Below, one piece after another: positions 14,334 to 23,333 of a stretch of 35,615 nucleotides of DNA. The DNA comes from an uncultured Bacteroidota bacterium (GTDB taxonomy: Bacteria > Bacteroidota > Bacteroidia > Bacteroidales > UBA12481), in contig CAIXHD010000580.1 in assembly GCA_903919065.1 (NCBI GenBank), positions 1-35,615 on the forward strand, written 5' to 3'. Below the pieces are notes generated by a model that had not been told where the DNA came from, ran no database searches, and saw only the letters and a program-made list of their open reading frames with translations. The translations under genes were made by a program, and so were the position numbers. The first letter of the stretch is position 1. Each line of letters starts with the position of its first letter.

Positions 14334-15185
14334 ATGAAACAAAATAGTTTTTCTGTTTCCTGTGAGGAGCCTCACGGACGTGCTAAGCTATTCCTTAAAT
14401 CCTCCATTGAGAAGCTGCTGAAAATTATTCTTCCACCGGCGTCCGCCACAAATTATCCTGTAAACCTGAAACCTGCCAATCCTAATGATTCGCATGTTAA
14501 TCGCGATTTGGCAGGTGAATATTGTACCAGCGGCCTGAAACTGTGGGACCTTGAGAATTATGAAGGAGCGATAATTGATTTCTCAAAGGCTTTGGAAATT
14601 GATCCGGAGTTTTCACAGGCTTATTTGCTCAGAGGTAAGGTAAAGCAAATTGCAAAAGACTATAACGGGGCAATTGCCGATTTTAACAGATCCATGAATA
14701 TTAAACCTGTGGCGGAAGCTTTTATTCTGCGAGGCCTGGCACGTTTTCACATCAAGGCCTACAAAGGAGTAATTGCCGATTTTGCCAAAGCTCTGGACCT
14801 TGATCCGCAGTGGACAACCACCTACCAAAAATCTACAGTGGAACTCATCTATCATAGGAGAGCTTTTTCCAAGGATTGCCTCGGTGATTTTAAAGGAGCG
14901 GTAAAAGATTACACTAAGGCGATACAAACAAATCCAAAGGAGGCTAAAGCTTTTGAAAATCGAGGTTTCTCAAAACATAGTCTCAAAGATTTTAAAGGTG
15001 CCATAGAAGACTTTAATAAGGCCATTGAGATTGAGCCTGGATTGGGTCATGCGTATTATGGAAGAGGAATGACCAGAATTGCCATGAGACTAAAAAATGA
15101 TGCACGTCTGGATTTATTAAAGGCTATAGAATTAGGATCAGTTAAGGCTAAAGAAGCCTTGAAAAACTTGAATTCAAAATCATGA
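14334..15185 (+). CDS. Tetratricopeptide-repeat protein
   Basis: The protein has 283 residues. Roughly six TPR units run from residue 60 to the end; typical cores are YEGAIIDFSKALEIDPEFSQ, YNGAIADFNRSMNIKP, and FKGAIEDFNKAIEIEPG. TPR arrays form protein-binding superhelices. The first 55 residues are not TPR and have no clear signal peptide. The stop overlaps the start of the next gene (ATGA), so the two are translationally coupled. Confidence 0.85.
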   Translation: MKQNSFSVSCEEPHGRAKLFLKSSIEKLLKIILPPASATNYPVNLKPANPNDSHVNRDLAGEYCTSGLKLWDLENYEGAIIDFSKALEIDPEFSQAYLLRGKVKQIAKDYNGAIADFNRSMNIKPVAEAFILRGLARFHIKAYKGVIADFAKALDLDPQWTTTYQKSTVELIYHRRAFSKDCLGDFKGAVKDYTKAIQTNPKEAKAFENRGFSKHSLKDFKGAIEDFNKAIEIEPGLGHAYYGRGMTRIAMRLKNDARLDLLKAIELGSVKAKEALKNLNSKS

Positions 15186-15577
15186 AAAAAGACCAGATTT
15201 TCCGGCATCTGCCGTACAAGAAAAAGTTCGTTAAGAATTTACTGAAAACGTTCAGCGAGGATCAATCTCAACAAATTCTCGACCACCTTAAAGATTCGAA
15301 ATCCCAGTTGGATGTCGATCTGAAGGATGATTTCGATCAATGGTTCAGCGAATATTTCCAGGACAATGCCAGAGAAATACTGACGATAGGCTGGGACTGT
15401 TACTCGGGTGGCAGTCCAATGTCCAGCGACTATTTTTCTACCGAAGAGTTGATTTCGTTTATGGAAGGACTTATTGATTGGGAAAACGAATGCACCAGCG
15501 ATGCCGACATTAACGATGTGCGCTATGCTGTTGATTATGAGAGTCAAAAAGTCTTCCTTCTGACTACTGACCTATGA
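15182..15577 (+). CDS. Small acidic protein of unknown function
   Basis: The protein has 131 residues. It is acidic, with a helical N-terminal half and motifs GWDCYSGGSPMSSDYF and VRYAVDYESQKVFLL. It overlaps the TPR gene by 4 bp and is followed closely by another small gene, which suggests a three-gene cassette. Not recognised. Confidence 0.7.
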   Translation: MKKDQIFRHLPYKKKFVKNLLKTFSEDQSQQILDHLKDSKSQLDVDLKDDFDQWFSEYFQDNAREILTIGWDCYSGGSPMSSDYFSTEELISFMEGLIDWENECTSDADINDVRYAVDYESQKVFLLTTDL

Positions 15578-15618
15578 AAAGTTGTCTTAGTTATAATAAT
15601 TCTTTAATACTTAAAATC

Positions 15619-15915
15619 ATGACCGTCATTTTAGATCGTGGAAAATTGGTGGTTCATATCTTCGGGTTAGACGAACCTGATGAAAACCGCTATGGTTACA
15701 CAGAGGAACTAAAGGCTTGCTCCGATGCTGAATTAGTTGAAAGCATCAACAAAGAAGTTGGCATCCCTCATTGGGGTTATGGTCGGGGCGATTACCTGGG
15801 GCACTTATACATCGAGTTCCGCTCCCGTGACCTTGATTGTTCTTCCTTCATCAAGGACAACACCATGTGTATTGCGAAACCCTTCAGACTGGAGGGGAAA
15901 AAGATCCTGATTTAA
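15619..15915 (+). CDS. Small protein of unknown function
   Basis: Length is 98 residues from the ATG at 15619. An ATG at 15574 overlapping the previous stop (ATGA) would add 15 residues, but that segment is AT-rich and looks like leader sequence. The start is undecided. Motifs: ILDRGKLVVHIFGLDEPD and HWGYGRGDYLGHLYIEF. It ends 26 bp before metK. Confidence 0.6.
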   Translation: MTVILDRGKLVVHIFGLDEPDENRYGYTEELKACSDAELVESINKEVGIPHWGYGRGDYLGHLYIEFRSRDLDCSSFIKDNTMCIAKPFRLEGKKILI

Positions 15916-15941
15916 TCATAACATCTCAAATTTTAAACATT

Positions 15942-17261
15942 ATGAGTTATCTGTTTACAAGTGAATCCGTCAGTGAGGGTCATCCGGATAAAGTGGCCGA
16001 CCAGATATCTGATGCGATTCTTGATCGTCTGATTGCCTTTGATCCAAGTTCAAGAGTAGCAATCGAAACCCTGGTCACCACCGGACTGGTAGTGGTTGCC
16101 GGGGAAGTAACAACCAAAACCTATATTGATCTGCAGGAAACGGCGAGAGAAGTTATTAACCGGATCGGATACAACAAAGGGGAATATCGCTTTGATGGAG
16201 ATTCCTGCGGTATATTATCAACCATCCATCAGCAAACACAGGATATCAGCAGGGGTCTTGAGCAGGAAAATCCGGAATTGCAGGGTGCCGGTGACCAGGG
16301 AATGATGTTTGGTTACGCTACCAGCGAAACCGAAAACTACATGCCCATTTCATTGGAATTATCTCATAAACTCCTGATGGTTCTTGCAGAGATTCGCAGG
16401 GAAGGAAAGGGGATGGTCTATCTTCGCCCGGATGCAAAATCCCAGGTCACGGTAGAATACAGTGACGCAAACCAACCGCTCAGAATTCATACGATTGTGA
16501 TTTCAACCCAGCACGACGATTTTGGACCGACGGATGAAGATATGGCTGCAAAGATTCGGCAGGATGTTATTGGCATTCTTTTACCGAGGGTGCTATCCAG
16601 CATAGGTGGAAATATGCATGCCATGCTCCAACCCTTTCTTTCGAATCTCGGTTCGCGATCTTCTTCTTCGTCCACCGATTCCGTCACGCTTCACGTCAAT
16701 CCTACGGGAAAATTCGTGGTCGGCGGTCCGCACGGCGATTCTGGCCTCACCGGCCGCAAGATTATCGTAGATACTTATGGTGGTAGGGGTGCGCATGGTG
16801 GCGGAGCCTTTTCAGGAAAAGATCCCTCGAAAGTGGATAGGTCAGCAGCCTATGCGGCTCGTCATATTGCCAAGAATCTGGTCGCAGCCGGTGTATCTGA
16901 CGAGATTCTGGTGCAGCTTGCCTATGCAATCGGGGTGGCTGATCCGATCAGCATCTTTGTGAATACCTGCGGGAAGTCGAAAGTTTCACTGTCTGATGGC
17001 CAGATTGCCGAAAAGATTGGTGGCTTTTATAATTTCCGTCCAAAGGCCATCGAGAAGCGTCTGAAACTGTGCAATCCGATATACTCCGAAACTGCTGCTT
17101 ACGGGCACATGGGACGTCAGCCGAAAGTGATTACCAAGACAATCAATTCAATCAGTGAAGGCTCCAGGGAGTTCACAGTCGAATTATTTACGTGGGAGAA
17201 ACTGGATTTGGTGGATGACCTGAAGAGGATTTTCGGAACACAAATGGGTGTTGCCGGATGA
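15942..17261 (+). CDS. metK: S-adenosylmethionine synthetase
   Basis: The enzyme makes S-adenosylmethionine from ATP and methionine in the cytosol. The protein has 439 residues, a little longer than many homologues. Signature segments are all present: GHPDKVADQISDAILD near the start with the catalytic His, GAGDQGMMFGYA, RPDAKSQVTVEY, HVNPTGKFVVGGPHGDSG and YGGRGAHGGGAFSGKDPSKV. A Ser-rich stretch (SRSSSSSTDS) precedes the HVNPTG block. The longer open frame from 15837 overlaps the previous gene and is rejected. A strong terminator follows. It is a housekeeping gene inside an accessory region; whether it is the only copy cannot be seen here. Confidence 0.97.
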   Translation: MSYLFTSESVSEGHPDKVADQISDAILDRLIAFDPSSRVAIETLVTTGLVVVAGEVTTKTYIDLQETAREVINRIGYNKGEYRFDGDSCGILSTIHQQTQDISRGLEQENPELQGAGDQGMMFGYATSETENYMPISLELSHKLLMVLAEIRREGKGMVYLRPDAKSQVTVEYSDANQPLRIHTIVISTQHDDFGPTDEDMAAKIRQDVIGILLPRVLSSIGGNMHAMLQPFLSNLGSRSSSSSTDSVTLHVNPTGKFVVGGPHGDSGLTGRKIIVDTYGGRGAHGGGAFSGKDPSKVDRSAAYAARHIAKNLVAAGVSDEILVQLAYAIGVADPISIFVNTCGKSKVSLSDGQIAEKIGGFYNFRPKAIEKRLKLCNPIYSETAAYGHMGRQPKVITKTINSISEGSREFTVELFTWEKLDLVDDLKRIFGTQMGVAG

Positions 17262-17278
17262 GAGATCGAATTTGGGGA

Positions 17279-17332
17279 CCAGCCTCCGCTGATTGATGTA
17301 AATCAACATTGTTTGGCGGAGACTGGTTTTTT
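17279..17332 (+). terminator. Rho-independent terminator after metK
   Basis: An 11-bp stem CCAGCCTCCGC / GCGGAGACTGG with one mismatch, 17279-17289 and 17316-17326, is followed by six T (17327-17332). It lies 18 bp after the metK stop. Confidence 0.85.
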
Positions 17333-17380
17333 AGCAGCATATCTAACCAATTTGTATATGCTTTGTTTAAAGATGCGTAG

Positions 17381-17414
17381 CGTCACCCTCTGGCGTTAAT
17401 CGCTAAGATCTTCG
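17381..17414 (+). promoter_or_regulatory. Degenerate shared promoter module, site 6 (BCS1-like ATPase)
   Basis: CGTCA (17381-17385), 5 nt, TGGCG (17391-17395), 11 nt, then GATCTTCG (17407-17414), which has two mismatches to TAnnTTTG. The spacing is the same as at the strong sites, and an ATG follows 23 nt later at 17437. Weak on its own; supported by the neighbouring context. Confidence 0.4.
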
Positions 17415-17436
17415 CAAAAGAAATTAAATCTTTTGT

Positions 17437-17478
17437 ATGAAAAATCTTGATGATGTATTAATCCGGCTTCAGAAGTAG
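17437..17478 (+). other. 13-codon open frame ending in TAG, in frame with the BCS1-like ATPase
   Basis: ATG at 17437 encodes MKNLDDVLIRLQK and stops at TAG (17476-17478). The next codon, GTG at 17479, continues the same frame into the ATPase gene. Either the true N-terminus is split by a nonsense mutation, or this is a short leader coupled to a GTG restart. The promoter-to-ATG distance fits the first view. Confidence 0.55.
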
Positions 17479-18552
17479 GTGGCGCAATTGGGCAGGGAGC
17501 CCGGCTTGGAGAGCCTGAATGCGCTGAGTCGAAACGATTATCCATATTCAGTTGAAGTGGATAAGCTCTTTCCATCCTATTTTAAAACGCTTCCAAATCA
17601 TTTAGGTATCAGGGATGTCAATATTGAAAATGCACATGAATGGTTTTTAGAGAAGTATGAGGATCAAATCTGGAATTTTCATGTGTCGGGCTGGTCTACG
17701 GAGGAATCCGAATCTAAGTTCAATGATGTGTATTATTGCCTTTTCGACGACCTTATCATCCATTTTGGTTTCCTGCGGGATTACATTTCGCTTTATTTTC
17801 GGGCCACCGGACTGGAATCAATCTTTGGCATCAGGAATGATATCAGGAACCTGTTTAAATCAGATTCTGGTAACTCATCTTTTTTTATCATTGAAAATAT
17901 GGGCGCCGGAATCGATATCCAGCATGTGAAGATTAACGCTGTTGAACCTGGGATTGCCGAGAATTATAATGATGATTTTCAGGAAGTAAGCAATACCATC
18001 CTCAGGCGACTTTCCACACTTAACGACAAGGGCATCGTTCTTCTGCACGGCAAGCCGGGAACCGGGAAAACCACTTATATCCGGTACCTGATCGGAATGG
18101 TTAAGAAAAGGGTAATTTTTCTTCCTCCGAATCTTGCTGAATCACTTACAGATCCGACCTTATTGTCGATGATCGTTGCTTATCCTAATTCAATCCTGGT
18201 GATCGAGGATGCCGAAAATATTGTCATCGACCGGGAGAATAGCAAATTTTCGGCAGTCTCTTCATTGCTGAATCTATCCGACGGGCTTCTTTCGGATTGC
18301 CTGAATATTCAGATTATCTGCTCATTTAACACCGATGTTTCACGTATCGATAAGGCCTTGATGCGCAAGGGTCGACTTATTGCCAAGTATGAGTTTCAGG
18401 AGCTTGAACCTGTCAAGGCAACCCGCCTGTCAGCCAGATTGGGAAAGGGAAAGATATACGATGTACCTGTACTATTGACAGATATATACAATCCTGAGGA
18501 GAGGGAATACGGGCATTCCATGCAGAAGCCACGGGTCGGGTTCAGGATTTAA
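17479..18552 (+). CDS. BCS1-like AAA+ ATPase
   Basis: Length is 357 residues from the GTG at 17479. Walker A GKPGTGKTT is followed by a Walker B stretch SILVIEDAEN, then NLSDGLLSD and SFNTDVSRIDKALMRKGRL, the order and wording typical of the BCS1 group of AAA+ proteins. The N-terminal ~170 residues are unlike the mitochondrial BCS1 domain and are unassigned. The gene is not a member of the winged-helix pair described at 1540 and 6308. The start is doubtful: an in-frame TAG directly precedes this GTG and no ribosome site is visible. WYL regulator 2 follows. Substrate unknown. Confidence 0.75.
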   Translation: MAQLGREPGLESLNALSRNDYPYSVEVDKLFPSYFKTLPNHLGIRDVNIENAHEWFLEKYEDQIWNFHVSGWSTEESESKFNDVYYCLFDDLIIHFGFLRDYISLYFRATGLESIFGIRNDIRNLFKSDSGNSSFFIIENMGAGIDIQHVKINAVEPGIAENYNDDFQEVSNTILRRLSTLNDKGIVLLHGKPGTGKTTYIRYLIGMVKKRVIFLPPNLAESLTDPTLLSMIVAYPNSILVIEDAENIVIDRENSKFSAVSSLLNLSDGLLSDCLNIQIICSFNTDVSRIDKALMRKGRLIAKYEFQELEPVKATRLSARLGKGKIYDVPVLLTDIYNPEEREYGHSMQKPRVGFRI

Positions 18553-18611
18553 CCCTGAATAATAATATACGGATATTCGATTTTACCACAATAGTGGATT
18601 AACACTTTAAC

Positions 18612-18646
18612 GCGACACGGTTTGTCGCTTTACGGAGTTACATTTG
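18612..18646 (+). promoter_or_regulatory. Shared promoter module, site 4 (WYL regulator 2), most symmetric copy
   Basis: GCGACA (18612-18617), 5 nt, TGTCGC (18623-18628) is a perfect inverted repeat. After 10 nt comes TACATTTG (18639-18646). Measured from CGACA, the distance to the -7 box is the same 26 bp as at the other sites. The WYL ATG lies 18 nt downstream. A second dyad, CCAC-AATA-GTGG, lies at 18586-18597. The layout fits autoregulation by the WYL protein. Confidence 0.8.
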
Positions 18647-18663
18647 AAATAAACGATATAACA

Positions 18664-19590
18664 ATGTCAAAACGAGGCTACATATCAAGATATATGCTCA
18701 TTGTAAAAAAACTGAAAGCAAAGCCTTTCAGTTCATATGAGGAGCTGAAATCTTTCATAGAGAACCAGGTGGAATATCTGCAGATGCAGGATGATACACT
18801 TGAAATCGGATTCTCTAAACGGACATTACAGCGGGATATCCGGGAGATCCGGAATAATTTCGGTATCGATATTGAATTCTCCAAAGGCCAGAAAGGATAC
18901 TTCATCGGAAACGATGAAAACGAGAACATGAATTTTCAGCGGATGATGGAGGCGTTCGATATGTTCAATTCGCTAAACCAGGCGCAGGACATGACGCCTT
19001 ATATTCACCTGGAGAATCGCCGGCCGCAGGGCACGGGAAACCTTTACGGACTGCTGCATGCCATTAAAAACAGACTGCAGATCAGTTTCTCCTATCAGAA
19101 GTTCTGGGAGGATGAGATCAGTCACCGGCAAGTTGAGCCTTTTGCACTAAAGGAGTTTAAGAACCGATGGTATATGCTTGCTAAAGATTTGAACGATGAT
19201 TCGATCAAGACCTTTGGACTGGACCTTCTGACTGATCTTGAATTTAGCCGGAAAACATTCAGAGCACCGGCCAGCTTCAATATAGAGGAACATTACCGCT
19301 ATTGCTTCGGAATCATCAGTCCCAATGGTAATGAGCCTCAGGACATCATCCTTTCGTTCGATCCCATCCAGGGTAAGTACATCAAAACCCTGCCACTCCA
19401 TAAAACCCAGCAGGTGATCATTGATAACGAAAAGGAATTGCAGGTAAACCTGAAGCTGTGTCTCTCGCACGATCTGATCATGGAACTGCTCTCCTTTGGC
19501 GACAGCCTGAAAGTTTTACAGCCTCAGTTTTTGATTGATGAAATTAAATCCGCCCATCAGAATGCTTACAAACAGTATGAGAATATCTAA
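18664..19590 (+). CDS. WYL-domain transcriptional regulator 2
   Basis: Length is 308 residues from the ATG at 18664. An earlier TTG start lies inside the operator and is rejected. The N-terminal winged helix (FSKRTLQRDIREIRNNFG) is of the DeoR/YafY kind. The WYL domain reads PFALKEFKNRWYMLAKDL and IKTFGLDLLTDLEF, near residues 158-195, and a C-terminal WCX region follows. It is close in architecture to WYL regulator 3. It is a good candidate for the factor that reads the CGACA-N5-TGTCG sites, because its own promoter has the most perfect one. Likely co-transcribed with the Cas4-like gene 44 bp downstream. Confidence 0.85.
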   Translation: MSKRGYISRYMLIVKKLKAKPFSSYEELKSFIENQVEYLQMQDDTLEIGFSKRTLQRDIREIRNNFGIDIEFSKGQKGYFIGNDENENMNFQRMMEAFDMFNSLNQAQDMTPYIHLENRRPQGTGNLYGLLHAIKNRLQISFSYQKFWEDEISHRQVEPFALKEFKNRWYMLAKDLNDDSIKTFGLDLLTDLEFSRKTFRAPASFNIEEHYRYCFGIISPNGNEPQDIILSFDPIQGKYIKTLPLHKTQQVIIDNEKELQVNLKLCLSHDLIMELLSFGDSLKVLQPQFLIDEIKSAHQNAYKQYENI

Positions 19591-19634
19591 GCCGATACCT
19601 TTTACCGGTCTTGGTGGCAATAAAAACCTGAATC

Positions 19635-20291
19635 ATGCTATCAAAATCTAAATTCATCAGGGGAGAAAAGTGCCGGAAATCATTATGGCTGTATGTACAT
19701 CAGCCCGACCTGGCGTTTGTGCCCGCCTCACAGCAGGCAATAATGAACAGGGGAACCAATATCGGAGTAGTGGCAAGAGATTATTTTCCTGGGGGTATAA
19801 TGGCCGTGGAAGGCGATTACCCGACTGCCGAATCAGCCCGACGCACCCTGGAATTAATTGAGCAGGGCGTGGAGACCATTTACGAAGCCACCTTTATTTT
19901 TGATGATACCCTTGTTGCGGTTGATATCCTGGCAAAAATCGATGGAAACTGGCAGCTTTTTGAATGTAAGGGGAGTGCAACTGTTAAGCCTTATCATATC
20001 CGGGACATTGCTGTCCAGGTATATGTCGTTACCGGAGCCGGAATACCATTGATAGATGCCTTTGTGATGCATCTTAACAGCGGGTATGTCAGACGGGGAG
20101 ACCTCAACCTTCAGCAATTGTTCATCTGCCGGAGTGTTTTCCCGAAGGTGCAGTTAATGCAGCCTGATATTCCGCTGAGATTAGCGGAATTGAAGGAAAT
20201 GCTGAATCAAGCGGAGCCAGTTATTGAGATGGGCAAATATTGTGAGTCGCCCTATCCATGCGATTTCAAGGAGTATTGCAAAACACTTTAA
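19635..20291 (+). CDS. Cas4/DUF2779-like Fe-S nuclease
   Basis: The protein has 218 residues. A PD-(D/E)XK core is visible: Asp97 in VAVDILAKID and Glu110-x-Lys112 in LFECKGS. Four cysteines, Cys13 and Cys203, Cys209, Cys215 (CESPYPCDFKEYC), are placed as in the 4Fe-4S cluster of Cas4 and of DUF2779 proteins. No CRISPR array or other cas gene is seen. It lacks the long C-terminal domain of full DUF2779 proteins, so it is a stand-alone nuclease domain. It follows WYL regulator 2 in the same direction and precedes mcrBC. A role in DNA end processing or defence is inferred. Confidence 0.75.
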   Translation: MLSKSKFIRGEKCRKSLWLYVHQPDLAFVPASQQAIMNRGTNIGVVARDYFPGGIMAVEGDYPTAESARRTLELIEQGVETIYEATFIFDDTLVAVDILAKIDGNWQLFECKGSATVKPYHIRDIAVQVYVVTGAGIPLIDAFVMHLNSGYVRRGDLNLQQLFICRSVFPKVQLMQPDIPLRLAELKEMLNQAEPVIEMGKYCESPYPCDFKEYCKTL

Positions 20292-20473
20292 CCAGATCCG
20301 GCTCCGCTAACGGTAATTGAAATTGAGAATACTGCCATCTGGATAAATTGGCGATGGTAAGGATTTTGGGGGAGCTGGAGGAAAGTATGGACTATCAGTA
20401 ATCCATAAAAAAAGCTTAACTTAATGCCCCCATGCAGTTTAGAGCCCAATGTAAATCAATAAGTCACAAAAAC

Positions 20474-23326
20474 ATGAACGGTTCGCGCAGAAATCGGATA
20501 ATGGAATTACTCTCAGCTCAATTGAGCGATGATGATATCCTTGCTATCCTTGATAATGAGTTCCCTTCCGGAGAATTGAAATCATCCAATAAACAGGCCC
20601 TATACGGCACTAAAAGGGACGTTTCTATTTTGAATTCCCAACAACTTCCTCAAAAATCAAATGTCCCCAAAGTTGGTTTTGGGGACAAAAGTTCGATTTT
20701 GGAATCCGCAATTGAGGCTTATAAGAATTTCATCAAAGAAACCGGTCTAAAGGGTGAGATATACAAATGGAAGGCAATCAAGCACTTTCAGGATACATGG
20801 AATCCCAATGCTGATAATTTCGGTGAAATGTTTGAACTGGCTATTAAACAGCAGTTTAATCTGATGAGCTATTGGTCGTCAAACATGCTTCGCTATTTCT
20901 GCCGTGATTATCCAATGGAATTTAAAGAAGCTATACTGATGTTGTATGATGAAAGTATTGAGCTTCAGGTAAGGATCAATCGCTTTCAAACCTTAGCAAA
21001 AGAATTGTCTAAGCGAGTCGGAAGTGATTTTAATGATTTTCAGGATGAGAGGGCAATATCTGTATACCTGACTTTTCGATTCCCTGATCGCTATGTCCAT
21101 TACAAAAACTCTTTCTATTCGCACTATTGCAAATTGATGGATATCAAAAAAGCCAAAACGGGGGAAAAATTCATACATTTTCAAACGCTTGCGCAAGAGT
21201 TCAAAGAGAAATATATATCGCCGGATCCCGATTTAGCGGATCTTATCAGGTCCTTTTTGGGCCCGGATGATTATACCGATTCCAATCTGAACTTGCTTAC
21301 ACAGGATTTTTTCTTTTTCCTTGAAACTGGCTCTCGAAGTGGAAGCGACATTAATTATTGGATCATTGGCGCTGGAGAAAAGGCCAGGTTCTGGGCACAA
21401 TTTCAAAGCCAGGGTATCGCAGCCATTGGAGAACCTCCAATTGGGGACCTCAACCAATATGAAACAAAGGAAGAGATTGAAGCTGCAATTCAATCCTATG
21501 AAAAAACGGACAAAAGGCGTTATAATGATGCTCTTGCAGGTTATGAGATTTGCCAGGTAATGAAACCGGGTGACATTATTTTTGTCAAAAGGGGCAATTC
21601 CGAATTTCTGGGTTATGGCGAAGTTACGTCAGGATATTTCTTTGATGAAAGCTTAGACTATCAGCATTATAGAAATGTTTTATGGAAGAAAACAGGAGTT
21701 TGGAAGGAGGATATGGGTAAAATTGTCCAAAAAACCCTGACCAATATTACGGATTATCCAAGCGAGCATCCTGATTATGATAAATACTATCAGAGAATTT
21801 TGGCACTTATCAATGGGACCTATACATCACTTCCCAACAAACCAAGAGCCATGACAACAAGATTTCCGTTAAATCAAATTTTTTATGGCCCCCCAGGTAC
21901 CGGAAAAACATACAACACTATATCTGAGGCCATTAAAATAATTGATCCTGAATTCTTTGCTGAGAATAATCACAATAGGCAAGAAATGCAGAATAAATTT
22001 AACGACCTTCTGATAACGGATTGGGAAAGGATAGATGGCAGAAAAATAGCTTTTTGCACTTTTCACCAAAGCATGAGCTATGAGGATTTTATTGAAGGAA
22101 TCAAACCGAAGGAACCGGAAAAGGAAGGTGATCCCGTCGTTTACAGCATTGAAGAGGGATTGTTTCACAAATTGTCCACGGAAGCAACCTTTTCAATCGC
22201 CTTGAAAAAAGAGTCCGCAGATCAAGCTCAGATTCTTGATTTTTCCTTGGCCTACGATCAATTTGCTCAGGAATTGGAAGAAAAACTTTCATCGGATGAA
22301 GTTGTGGAGCTCGATACCAGAAATGGAGGCAAGGTTTTAGTGGACAGTGTATCACGACTGGGTAACTTCATCATTAAACATCATGGAGGAACCAGGATTT
22401 ATACTGTCTCCAAAAACCGGATATCGAAGCTGGCAAAAGCCATCGATGATTTGGACGACGTTAGTAATATTAATGAGCTGTTTCGGGAAATAATCGGAGG
22501 AAGCAACTCATCTGCCTATTGGGCGGTTCTGAATGGAATTCGTCAGAAAAAGTACCATGGCATCAAACCTGAACAGGACAGAAAATACTCATGGGACGAG
22601 AAAAAGGAATTGATCCATACTCTTACCAATCAGGATTATAAAGACCTTGATGGAGAACCGTATGTTCTGATTATTGATGAAATCAACAGAGGGAACGTAT
22701 CTCAGATATTCGGTGAACTGATCACCCTCATCGAGGATAACAAAAGGCTCGGGAATCCGGATGCACTTCAAACCGTTTTGCCTTACTCGAAAACCAATTA
22801 TGGAATACCACCTAATTTGTACATCATCGGCACTATGAATACGGCTGACAGAAGTGTTGAAGCATTAGATACTGCCCTTCGCAGAAGATTCACATTCAGG
22901 GAATTCATGCCGGATCCGGAACTCATCAAAGAAATCCTGGGCCCAATAGCTTCGTGGAAGGGCATTCATCTCTCGGAGGTCCTGACAAGCATAAACAAGC
23001 GTATAGAAATCCTTTTGGACAGGGATCATCAAATCGGTCATTCTGATTTTTTGGCATTGAAACAATCACTTGATATTGACTCTGATTTGAAAAGGATATT
23101 TACAAAGAAGATCATTCCTCTTCTTCAGGAGTATTTTTACAATGATTACGTCAAAGTAGGAATGGTCCTCGGTGAGGGCTTTGTATCAGCACAAAAGCGG
23201 GATACCGTAAAGTTTGCACATATTGAGGAATCTCTGGATGCCGATTATGCTGATGGATACCTTTATCGGCTGATATCAGAAGATCAAATAGATATGGAAA
23301 ATGCGCTGAATCAACTTATGAATTAG
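20474..23326 (+). CDS. mcrB: McrB-like GTPase with an EVE-like DNA-reading module
   Basis: Length is 950 residues from the ATG at 20474; an ATG at 20432 would add 14. The motor is at the C-terminus: Walker A GPPGTGKT at 472-479, Walker B YVLIIDEINRGNV, and the McrB signature GTMNTADRSVEALDTALRRR. Residues ~295-435 (YWIIGAGEKARFWAQF, GDIIFVKRGNSEFLGYGEV) resemble the EVE/PUA-like domains that bind modified bases. The first ~290 residues form another domain of unknown type. With McrC it should form a GTP-driven restriction machine cutting modified DNA. The EVE-like unit replaces the E. coli N-terminal domain, so specificity probably differs. Confidence 0.9.
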   Translation: MNGSRRNRIMELLSAQLSDDDILAILDNEFPSGELKSSNKQALYGTKRDVSILNSQQLPQKSNVPKVGFGDKSSILESAIEAYKNFIKETGLKGEIYKWKAIKHFQDTWNPNADNFGEMFELAIKQQFNLMSYWSSNMLRYFCRDYPMEFKEAILMLYDESIELQVRINRFQTLAKELSKRVGSDFNDFQDERAISVYLTFRFPDRYVHYKNSFYSHYCKLMDIKKAKTGEKFIHFQTLAQEFKEKYISPDPDLADLIRSFLGPDDYTDSNLNLLTQDFFFFLETGSRSGSDINYWIIGAGEKARFWAQFQSQGIAAIGEPPIGDLNQYETKEEIEAAIQSYEKTDKRRYNDALAGYEICQVMKPGDIIFVKRGNSEFLGYGEVTSGYFFDESLDYQHYRNVLWKKTGVWKEDMGKIVQKTLTNITDYPSEHPDYDKYYQRILALINGTYTSLPNKPRAMTTRFPLNQIFYGPPGTGKTYNTISEAIKIIDPEFFAENNHNRQEMQNKFNDLLITDWERIDGRKIAFCTFHQSMSYEDFIEGIKPKEPEKEGDPVVYSIEEGLFHKLSTEATFSIALKKESADQAQILDFSLAYDQFAQELEEKLSSDEVVELDTRNGGKVLVDSVSRLGNFIIKHHGGTRIYTVSKNRISKLAKAIDDLDDVSNINELFREIIGGSNSSAYWAVLNGIRQKKYHGIKPEQDRKYSWDEKKELIHTLTNQDYKDLDGEPYVLIIDEINRGNVSQIFGELITLIEDNKRLGNPDALQTVLPYSKTNYGIPPNLYIIGTMNTADRSVEALDTALRRRFTFREFMPDPELIKEILGPIASWKGIHLSEVLTSINKRIEILLDRDHQIGHSDFLALKQSLDIDSDLKRIFTKKIIPLLQEYFYNDYVKVGMVLGEGFVSAQKRDTVKFAHIEESLDADYADGYLYRLISEDQIDMENALNQLMN

Positions 23327-23333
23327 GGGGAGA

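Noticed and set aside
19635-20291. Part of a CRISPR-Cas system because of the Cas4-like protein
   Set aside because: No repeats, leader or other cas genes are present in the window; DUF2779-like stand-alone nucleases explain it better.
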